Shown: positions 17,948-24,650 of the stretch, one piece after another
Layout: each line of letters opens with the position of its first letter
Position numbering within the stretch: position 1 is the first letter of the stretch
Assembly (NCBI GenBank): GCA_943789465.1
Contig: CALSUF010000002.1
Coordinates: forward strand, 1-64,000
Length of the DNA: 64,000 bases
DNA from: an uncultured Flavobacteriaceae bacterium
Lineage (GTDB): Bacteria; Bacteroidota; Bacteroidia; Flavobacteriales; Flavobacteriaceae
Direction: 5' to 3'
Made by a program: the position numbers and the translations under genes
The notes under the pieces: generated by a model
What the model was told of the DNA's origin: nothing
Seen by the model: only the letters and a program-made list of their open reading frames with translations
The model's database searches: none

Positions 17948-19063
17948 ATGCAAAAGCAAATAAAATTCTTCTTAGTCTTTCTTATTTTTTTCGGAATACC
18001 CAAAGCCTATGCTCAAAATAATAGCAAACCATTTATTGTTGTTTTAGATGCCGGTCATGGGGGTAAAGACCCTGGTAGACCTACCAATTTTGGATATAAA
18101 GAAAAGGATATTGCGTTAAGTATTGTACTGAAAATAGGGAAAAATTTAAAAAAACATAAAAATATAAAAGTCATATACACACGCGAAACAGATGTTTTTA
18201 TTGAATTAAGACAACGTGCAAAGATTGCGAATAAAGCCGATGCCGATTTGTTTGTGTCCGTACATTGTAATGCACACAGCTCGCAAGCTTATGGCACCGA
18301 AACCTATGTTTTAGGACTGGGTAGAAATGCGTCTAACTTTAATGTCGCAAAGCAAGAAAATGAAGTTATTTTTTATGAAGACGACTACGAAACCAACTAC
18401 GAAGGTTTTGATCCAAATTCTCCCGAAACCTTGATTGGCTTGACTCTGATGCAAGAAGATTATTTAGATCAAAGTATCCTTTTGGCTCGGAACATACAAG
18501 ATAATTTCACCAATAGATTGAAACGTAAAAATAGGGGAGTTAAACAAGCTGTTTTTTGGGTATTACACAACACCTATATGCCAAGTGTTTTAGTTGAAAC
18601 AGGTTTTATAACCAACCGAAAAGAAGGAGATTATCTAAATTCAGAAGTAGGTAAAAATAATATTTCAAAAAGTATATCGGATGCTATTTTAGATTATAAA
18701 TCTAATTTGAATACTGAAGTGTTTGTTGATGAAACGGTTCAAACCTCATTAGATACAGTAGAAGTCGATCAAACTCCTCGTGATTCTGTTACAATAGACA
18801 CATCGATCGTATATAAAATTCAAATAGCTGCAGGTTCTAATAAATTAGCTCCTAAGTCTTATAATTTTAAGGGATTAAATGATATTTCAAGAACAAAGTC
18901 AAAATCTGTCTACCGTTATTTTTACGGAAATACCACAAGTTACAATACGGCTATTGGAATGAAAAAAGAGGCACTCGCCAAAGGCTATAAAAATGCTTTC
19001 ATTGTAGCTTATAAAAACGGAAAAAAGATAGCTATAAATGCTGCTTTAAAATCTACAGAATAA
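17948..19063 (+). CDS. N-acetylmuramoyl-L-alanine amidase (Amidase_3) with C-terminal SPOR-like domain
   Basis: The enzyme removes stem peptides from peptidoglycan during cell separation. The 371-residue protein has a signal peptide (about 1-22, cleaved after AYAQ) and a zinc amidase domain. Zinc ligands sit in VVLDAGHGGKDPG (His37), the Glu after GYKEKD (about 52) and LFVSVHCNAH (His106), and the catalytic Glu in VLVETGFITN. A linker of about 50 residues leads to a C-terminal domain (about 292-365, YKIQIAAGS...NAFIVAY) resembling SPOR/septal peptidoglycan-binding domains. It leads a plus-strand run with the MCE gene. Confidence 0.9.
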   Translation: MQKQIKFFLVFLIFFGIPKAYAQNNSKPFIVVLDAGHGGKDPGRPTNFGYKEKDIALSIVLKIGKNLKKHKNIKVIYTRETDVFIELRQRAKIANKADADLFVSVHCNAHSSQAYGTETYVLGLGRNASNFNVAKQENEVIFYEDDYETNYEGFDPNSPETLIGLTLMQEDYLDQSILLARNIQDNFTNRLKRKNRGVKQAVFWVLHNTYMPSVLVETGFITNRKEGDYLNSEVGKNNISKSISDAILDYKSNLNTEVFVDETVQTSLDTVEVDQTPRDSVTIDTSIVYKIQIAAGSNKLAPKSYNFKGLNDISRTKSKSVYRYFYGNTTSYNTAIGMKKEALAKGYKNAFIVAYKNGKKIAINAALKSTE

Positions 19064-19090
19064 TACACCCTTTTATTTCAATATTATTAT

Positions 19091-19098
19091 TAAATTTG
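19091..19098 (+). promoter_or_regulatory. -7 box TAAATTTG before the MCE gene
   Basis: TAAATTTG fits TAnnTTTG and is 21 bases before the TTG start at 19120. The MCE gene may therefore have its own promoter in addition to read-through from the amidase gene. Confidence 0.55.
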
Positions 19099-19119
19099 TA
19101 AGAAGAAAAAACCATCGTA

Positions 19120-20085
19120 TTGAAATTAACTAAAGAAATAAAAACGGCTATTTTAGTCATCTCGGGAATCTTACTCTTTATCTTTATTTTTTATTATTTA
19201 AAAGGAGAAAATATTCTTGACGATTCTAAAAAAATAACGGCTGTTTATGACAATGTCGAAGGATTGGCAACCTCTGCAGCGGTTACCATCAATGGTCACA
19301 AAATTGGAAAAGTTCAATCTATAGAATTTACAAACGATCGTTCGGGAAAATTAAGTGTCAACATGCTTATTGATAGTGACTTTGAATTTTCAAAAAACAG
19401 TACAGCTCAATTATATGAAGCAGGTCTAATTGGTGGAAAAGCCATCGCAATTATCCCTGCATTTGATGGAGCACCTTCAGTCAAATCAGGTGACTTTTTA
19501 AGCTCTGATGTAAAACCAGGACTTACCGACTTGGTCAATCAACGATTGACACCCCTGCAAGAAAAAATGGAAACCATGATGGTGAGTGCAGACACTTTGT
19601 TGGGTAACCTTAACACCCTTTTTGATACGCAAACTAAAGAGAACATCAAGTCAAGTATCGCCGAATTAAGTACAACAATCGCATCCTTCAAATCCACTTC
19701 TGAATCCTTAAATAGTTTAGTGGTTGACAATACCTCCGATATCGGGGAAACAATCACAAATTTTAATAAGATTTCTAAAGATTTAACAACGCTTAGTAAT
19801 TCATTAGCCGCCGCAGATTTAGATACCATTATGGTTGATTTAAAATCTACGATTTCTAGTTTTGATCAACTATTAACTAATATAGAAAATGGAGAAGGTT
19901 CTGTTGGAAAACTCATGAAAGATGATGCAGTTTATAACAACCTAGAAGGCGCTACCAAACAACTGGAACAACTTTTAGAAGACATGAAGTTAAACCCTAA
20001 ACGGTATGTCCATTTTTCGTTATTTGGAAAAAAAGCCAAACAATACGACTCTGAAGGCAACCAAATAAAAAATAACAACGATTAA
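19120..20085 (+). CDS. MCE/MlaD family lipid-transport protein
   Basis: MCE proteins bind lipids for transport between membranes. The 321-residue protein has one N-terminal transmembrane helix (TAILVISGILLFIFIFYYL), a single MCE domain at about 38-115 (YDNVEGLATSAAVTINGHKI, then AGLIGGKAIAI), and a helical/coiled-coil tail ending in GSVGKLMKDDAVYNNLE. The start is TTG; no ATG fits between the -7 box and the domain. The partner permease and ATPase (MlaE/MlaF type) are not in the window. The placement after the amidase and before Fe-S genes is typical of the family. Confidence 0.87.
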   Translation: MKLTKEIKTAILVISGILLFIFIFYYLKGENILDDSKKITAVYDNVEGLATSAAVTINGHKIGKVQSIEFTNDRSGKLSVNMLIDSDFEFSKNSTAQLYEAGLIGGKAIAIIPAFDGAPSVKSGDFLSSDVKPGLTDLVNQRLTPLQEKMETMMVSADTLLGNLNTLFDTQTKENIKSSIAELSTTIASFKSTSESLNSLVVDNTSDIGETITNFNKISKDLTTLSNSLAAADLDTIMVDLKSTISSFDQLLTNIENGEGSVGKLMKDDAVYNNLEGATKQLEQLLEDMKLNPKRYVHFSLFGKKAKQYDSEGNQIKNNND

Positions 20086-20089
20086 CCAA

Positions 20090-21382
20090 ATGATGTTTTT
20101 GCCAAATATAATTTTTGCAATTATCCTTTTTTTAGGCATTGGTTTTTTTGCGCGAAACATAAGTAAACTTAAACGCAATATTTACTTAGGAAAAGATGTA
20201 GATGTTAGTGGCGATTCTAAAATTCGTTGGAAAAACATGGCTCGAATTGCTTTAGGTCAAAGTAAAATGGTGCGACGTCCCATAGCCGGAATTCTTCATA
20301 TTATTGTCTATGTAGGTTTTGTAATTATAAACATTGAAGTCTTAGAAATCATTATTGATGGTTTGTTTGGGACACATCGTATTTTTTCTGAGATTGGAAG
20401 CCTTTATGGCATTTTGATTGGAACCTTTGAAATTCTTGCATTTCTGGTATTTGTTTCCGTTGTTGTGTTTTGGTTTCGCAGAAATGTTATTAAAATTCAA
20501 CGTTTCATGAAATCCGAAATGAAAGGGTGGCCTAAGTTAGATGGAAACCTAATCCTCTACTTTGAAATGGTGTTGATGGGCTTGTTCATTATAATGAACG
20601 CTACTGATGTAGAATTTCAGTCCATGAATTCAGGAAACATAATTAGTCAATTTTTCGCTCCCTTTTTTGAAGGCTATAATGTCCATTTAATAGAACGTAC
20701 AGCTTGGTGGATGCACATTGTCGGAATCTTAATTTTCCTAAACTATCTTTATTACTCCAAACATTTACATATTTTGTTGGCGTTTCCAAACACCTATTTC
20801 GGCAGCGTAAAACCAAAAGGTCATTTTAATAATTTAGAAGCCGTTACTAACGAAGTCATGCTAATGATGGATCCAAATATAGATCCTTTTGCAGCAACTA
20901 CTGATGATGCTTCTGTTCCAGATAAATTTGGAGCAAGTGATGTACAAGACCTCAATAAACTACAACTTTTAAATGCCTACACCTGTACAGAATGTGGTCG
21001 CTGTACAAGTGAATGCCCTGCCAATCAAACTGGAAAAAAACTATCTCCCCGAAAAATCATGATGGACACTCGGGACCGTTTGGTAGAAGTAGGTATAAAT
21101 ATAGACGCTAATAATGGTGAATTTGTTTCTGATGGCAAACAGCTTTTAGGCGATTATATCACCAACGAAGAATTGTGGGCTTGTACAAGTTGCAATGCTT
21201 GTGTAGAAGCCTGTCCAATAAGTATCGATCCACTTTCAATTATTCTTGAAATGCGTCGCTATTTAGTCATGGAACAAAGTGCTGCTCCATTGGAGCTAAA
21301 CAACATGATGTCTAATATTGAAAATAATGGTGCCCCTTGGCCTTACAACCAAATGGACCGACTCAACTGGAAAAACGATTAA
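20090..21382 (+). CDS. Membrane-bound (Fe-S) oxidoreductase with two 4Fe-4S clusters
   Basis: The 430-residue protein has an N-terminal helix and four or five further membrane helices (about 1-250), then a cytoplasmic ferredoxin domain with two cluster motifs: CTECGRCTSECP at about 302-313 and CTSCNACVEACP at about 366-377. This is the HdrC/GlpC-like part of a quinone- or thiol-linked electron carrier. The cysteine-rich (CCG) partner is encoded separately at 21860, one gene downstream. The two products probably form one membrane complex. The electron donor is unknown. Confidence 0.85.
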   Translation: MMFLPNIIFAIILFLGIGFFARNISKLKRNIYLGKDVDVSGDSKIRWKNMARIALGQSKMVRRPIAGILHIIVYVGFVIINIEVLEIIIDGLFGTHRIFSEIGSLYGILIGTFEILAFLVFVSVVVFWFRRNVIKIQRFMKSEMKGWPKLDGNLILYFEMVLMGLFIIMNATDVEFQSMNSGNIISQFFAPFFEGYNVHLIERTAWWMHIVGILIFLNYLYYSKHLHILLAFPNTYFGSVKPKGHFNNLEAVTNEVMLMMDPNIDPFAATTDDASVPDKFGASDVQDLNKLQLLNAYTCTECGRCTSECPANQTGKKLSPRKIMMDTRDRLVEVGINIDANNGEFVSDGKQLLGDYITNEELWACTSCNACVEACPISIDPLSIILEMRRYLVMEQSAAPLELNNMMSNIENNGAPWPYNQMDRLNWKND

Positions 21383-21402
21383 AAATAGTAAATAAAATTT
21401 AA

Positions 21403-21849
21403 ATGAAAAGAGAAGAAGCAGATAAGTTATTACATGAAAAAGTAGAAGCTGGTGAACTAATAAGTCCAGTACTGCCAGGAGGTGTAAAAAATTATTTAAT
21501 TGATATTGATGGAACCATTACAGAAGATGTTCCTAACGAAGAGCCAGAGCGCATGGCAACCTGTTTGCCTTTTTTAGATGCTTTAAAGACCTGTAATAGT
21601 TGGTATGATGAAGGGCATATGATTTGCTTTTTCACATCTCGAACAGAGTCTCATAGAGAAGTGACACAGAATTGGTTGAAACAACACGGTTTTAATTACC
21701 ATAGCCTTTTAATGGGCAAGCCAAGAGGTGGAAACTACCATTGGATCGATAATCATTTAGTAAAAGCAACACGTTATAACGGTAAATTTACCGATTTAGT
21801 AGAAAAAGAAGTGACAATCGAAGTTTTTGACGATGGTCAACATGATTAA
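21403..21849 (+). CDS. HAD-like phosphatase family protein of unknown substrate
   Basis: The 148-residue protein has the HAD motif I in NYLIDIDGTITEDVP (DxDGT), motif II CFFTSRTESHRE, and a C-terminal HWIDNHLVKATRYNGKFTDLV, as in short LNS2/polynucleotide-kinase-like HAD domains. Related genes in Flavobacteriaceae are sometimes labelled phosphoheptose isomerase, which the sequence does not support. It lies between the two Fe-S protein genes with gaps of 20 and 10 bases, so it is co-transcribed with them. A role linked to the redox complex is possible but not shown. Confidence 0.7.
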   Translation: MKREEADKLLHEKVEAGELISPVLPGGVKNYLIDIDGTITEDVPNEEPERMATCLPFLDALKTCNSWYDEGHMICFFTSRTESHREVTQNWLKQHGFNYHSLLMGKPRGGNYHWIDNHLVKATRYNGKFTDLVEKEVTIEVFDDGQHD

Positions 21850-21859
21850 TAATTAGATA

Positions 21860-22648
21860 ATGAGCGATGTATTAAAAGTTCCTACAATGGCCGAATTTAC
21901 GGCTCAAGGCAAACAACCTGAAGTTTTGTTTTGGGTTGGCTGTGCTGGTAGTTTTGACGACCGTGCCAAAAAAATAACCAAAGCTTTTGTAAAATTATTA
22001 CACAAAGCCCAAGTTGAGTTTGCGGTATTAGGTACTGAAGAAAGCTGTACCGGCGACCCTGCTAAACGTGCTGGGAACGAGTTTTTATTTCAAATGCAAG
22101 CCGTTACCAATATTGAAGTTTTGAATGCTTATCAAGTTAAAAAAATTGTAACTGCTTGTCCTCATTGTTTCAATACACTTAAAAATGAATACCCTTCTTT
22201 GGGAGGGGATTATAAAGTGATGCATCACACACAATTCTTAAAGAGTTTGTTGGATGAAGAACGCCTTACTATTGAAGGTGGAAAATTTAAAGGCAAACGC
22301 ATCACATTTCACGACCCCTGCTATTTAGGTCGGGCAAATGATGTATATGAAGCCCCTCGTGATTTGATTAAAAAGTTAGATGCCGAGTTGGTAGAAATGA
22401 AAAATTGCCGCAAAAAAGGACTTTGTTGTGGGGCTGGAGGTGCTCAGATGTTTAAAGATGCCGAACCAGGCGACAAAGAGGTTAACATTGAGCGAACAGA
22501 ACAGGCTATGGAAGTTAAACCCGATGTCATTGCTGCTGGCTGTCCATTTTGCAATACCATGATGACCGATGGTGTTAAAAATAAAGCCGAAGGTCAGATT
22601 GAGGTCATGGATGTGGCTGAACTGATAGCAAACGCTAACGATTTATAA
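21860..22648 (+). CDS. (Fe-S)-binding protein with two CCG (HdrB-like) domains
   Basis: The 262-residue protein has two cysteine-rich CCG units. The first is VGCAGSFDDR, ESCTGDP and TACPHCFNTLKNEYP. The second is HDPCYLGRAND, GLCCGAGGAQMFKD and AGCPFCNTMM. This domain holds a noncubane Fe-S cluster in heterodisulfide reductase HdrB and is found in GlpC and LutA-type subunits. Together with the membrane Fe-S protein two genes upstream it would form a split HdrCB-like module. It starts 10 bases after the HAD-like gene. Confidence 0.87.
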   Translation: MSDVLKVPTMAEFTAQGKQPEVLFWVGCAGSFDDRAKKITKAFVKLLHKAQVEFAVLGTEESCTGDPAKRAGNEFLFQMQAVTNIEVLNAYQVKKIVTACPHCFNTLKNEYPSLGGDYKVMHHTQFLKSLLDEERLTIEGGKFKGKRITFHDPCYLGRANDVYEAPRDLIKKLDAELVEMKNCRKKGLCCGAGGAQMFKDAEPGDKEVNIERTEQAMEVKPDVIAAGCPFCNTMMTDGVKNKAEGQIEVMDVAELIANANDL

Positions 22649-22668
22649 ATCAAATACTACTCAAATAA

Positions 22669-23152
22669 ATGCTCGTTAATTTTGATACCCTTCCCGAAAC
22701 TGCTCGTATTTGGATTTACCAGTGCAACCGTTCTTTCTCAGATTCTGAATTAGAAGAAATTTCAAAAAAAATATCTGTGTTTTTAGAAGAATGGGCAGCA
22801 CACGGCTGCCGATTTACAAGCCGGATTTGAAATAAAATATAAACGTTTTATTGTTATTGCATTGGACCAAAAAATCAATGCCGCTACTGGTTGTTCTATT
22901 GATGCTTCTGTGAAGTTTATTCAGGATCTTGAAACTACGTATAAAGTAGATTTGATGGATAAAATGAATGTATCTTACAAGCAAGGTGACTATGTGGCAT
23001 ATAAAACCTTAACAGATTTTAAAAAAATGGCGAAAGACAAAGCCGTTTCAAAAAATACAATTGTATTTAATAACCTCGTAAATTCAAAGGCTGAATACTT
23101 AGAGTTTTGGGAAGTCCCAGCATCCGAAAGCTGGCACAGTCGTTTTGTATAA
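22669..23152 (+). pseudogene. Conserved flavobacterial 'ABC transporter ATPase'-labelled gene, split by a 1-base frameshift
   Basis: ATG 22669 opens a frame MLVNFDTLPETARIWIYQCN... EEWAAHG, which then ends early at TGA about 22828. The next frame continues from GCC GAT TTA as ADLQAGFEIKYKRFIVIALD through to the stop at 23150-23152. Removing one T in CACGGCTGCCGAT (about 22806) joins both halves into one protein of about 160 residues. The joined protein matches in layout a widely conserved small family in Flavobacteriaceae that databases label ABC transporter ATPase without any ATPase motif. Either the gene is broken or the assembly has an error. It is the last gene of the Fe-S operon. Confidence 0.8.
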
Positions 23153-23160
23153 GAGATAAC

Positions 23161-23718
23161 TTACTCGTTTTTCCATAAAAATGGTAACTCATTTGGGTTT
23201 TGAGAATGTGACATTTCTAATTTTAATAATCTTTTTTTAACGGCTAACCCGCCTGCATAACCCACTAACTTATTGTTTGAACCAATAACTCTGTGGCATG
23301 GAATCATGAGCGCGATGGCATTGGCTCCGTTTGCAGCAGCAACCGCCCTTACGGCTTTATTATCTCCGATTAGTTTGGCTAACTCTAAATACGATATTGT
23401 GGCACCATATGGAATGGTTTTTAAAGCCTTCCAAACACTCAGTTGAAATGGAGTTCCTACCATTTTAGTAGGTAGAGAAAACTTAGTTCGCGATCCTCTT
23501 AGGTAGGCTTTGATTTGTAATCTTGCCAATCTTAATACAGGTACTTCTTTTTCAAAATACGTGGCGTTTAAAGCTGTTTGTATTCGTTTGTCAACTTGAG
23601 GTCGCATTTTTCGATACCGATAATCTAATAAACATATCTTATTTTCATAACTTCCAACGATCACTTCTCCGATAGTTGTTTTGTAGTATTGTATAAAAAC
23701 GATTTTTTTTTGGGTCAT
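23161..23718 (-). CDS. ogt: Methylated-DNA--[protein]-cysteine S-methyltransferase
   Basis: The protein removes methyl groups from O6-methylguanine by transferring them to its own cysteine. The 185-residue product has an N-terminal RNase H-like domain (TTIGEVIVGSYENKICLLDY) and the C-terminal DNA-binding domain with TPFQLSVWKALKTIPYG, SYLELAKLIG, AVRAVAAANGANAIAL and the active site IPCHRVIG (Cys141). Length and motifs fit Ogt rather than Ada. It converges on the frameshifted gene with an 8-base gap. Confidence 0.93.
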   Translation of the reverse strand: MTQKKIVFIQYYKTTIGEVIVGSYENKICLLDYRYRKMRPQVDKRIQTALNATYFEKEVPVLRLARLQIKAYLRGSRTKFSLPTKMVGTPFQLSVWKALKTIPYGATISYLELAKLIGDNKAVRAVAAANGANAIALMIPCHRVIGSNNKLVGYAGGLAVKKRLLKLEMSHSQNPNELPFLWKNE

Positions 23719-23867
23719 AATTCATTTAGTTTTTTGTTTTTTTTATTGAAGGTTTTAAACTAAAATGTTACGCTGATTATAAATTTTATTCATAAAACCA
23801 TACCCAACAAATTTCTTATTAGAGACTTATTGGGTAATAGCAAAAGAATAAATTACTTTCAGTTTTG

Positions 23868-23916
23868 TTGGTTATGAAGAATCAAATTTGGGATCTAAGT
23901 ATGGCTTAAATATAAT
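23868..23916 (+). repeat. Dispersed ~45-base repeat, copy A (encodes MKNQIWDLS-)
   Basis: TTGGTT + ATGAAGAATCAAATTTGGGATCTAAGT is shared almost exactly with 32658-32709, apart from a 4-base indel and a few changes. Copy A can encode MKNQIWDLSMA-stop. It lies in the gap downstream of the DUF6428 gene. Confidence 0.6.
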
Positions 23917-23943
23917 CGAAGTTTTTATACTGCACTCTAAAAT

Positions 23944-24426
23944 CTAACAACAATTACCATCAGTCGCACAACAAGATTCTGTATTTAAATCCGATAATTT
24001 TACCCTTTGTTTTTCTTCCGGGATCCCACATTGATCTTGTGCCAAACAATTGGTTTGTTTAGAGCTTAGTAAGAAATTCTTACCGTCAAAATCAAGCCCA
24101 AATTTGCCAATTGTTTGTGAATTTCCAATTTCTCCTTGGTATTCAACTTCAATTTCTAAATCTTCAATGTTTAAAATTTTTTCAGAAAGCTCAATGATAT
24201 TGAGTAGTTTTTCTGGATGCAGTCTGTGGTCATAGTCATTTGCATTCCAAAGTTGAAAGTTAACCACTTCTTCATTTCTTACAACTCCGCCACAATCTAT
24301 AAAGCGTTTAGTTATTTTTCCAACTTCGGTAACATGAAAGTGTTTCGGAACCAATTCTCCATTTGGTAATTGAAATCCAATGGTATCTAATTTTTTCAAA
24401 ACGATTTTAACTTCAGATAATTTCAT
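23944..24426 (-). CDS. DUF6428 family protein with Cys-rich tail
   Basis: The 160-residue protein belongs, by its overall sequence, to the DUF6428 family, which in Bacteroidota is usually found in arsenic-resistance operons next to an ArsR regulator and an arsenate reductase. Visible landmarks are LPNGELVPKHFHVTEVG, FIDCGGVVR, NFQLWNANDYDHRLHPEKLL, and a C-terminal half with CLAQDQCG and the terminal cluster ESCCATDGNCC. The paired cysteines suggest metal or metalloid binding. No ars genes flank it here. It stands alone between ogt and a GH3 gene. Confidence 0.7.
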   Translation of the reverse strand: MKLSEVKIVLKKLDTIGFQLPNGELVPKHFHVTEVGKITKRFIDCGGVVRNEEVVNFQLWNANDYDHRLHPEKLLNIIELSEKILNIEDLEIEVEYQGEIGNSQTIGKFGLDFDGKNFLLSSKQTNCLAQDQCGIPEEKQRVKLSDLNTESCCATDGNCC

Positions 24427-24650
24427 AGGAGATTTTTTTTTGGGTTTAAACTTTTATGATAGAGTATAAATTTACAAAAAATTCAAGGTACTTTGGCACA
24501 ATATATTATAGATATTGTCAATACTCTCATAAGTGTTTCAATTATTTTTTAAAACAAATTGTTTTAAATTGCTCTTAAAAACATTCAGTGTTTCTATTAA
24601 AAATAGTAATTTGGTATTGGATTTAAAGTTCCCTTTTTTTAAAATTATTT

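Noticed and set aside
19120-20085. Complete Mla lipid-transport operon
   Set aside because: Only the MCE protein is here; no permease or ATPase follows.
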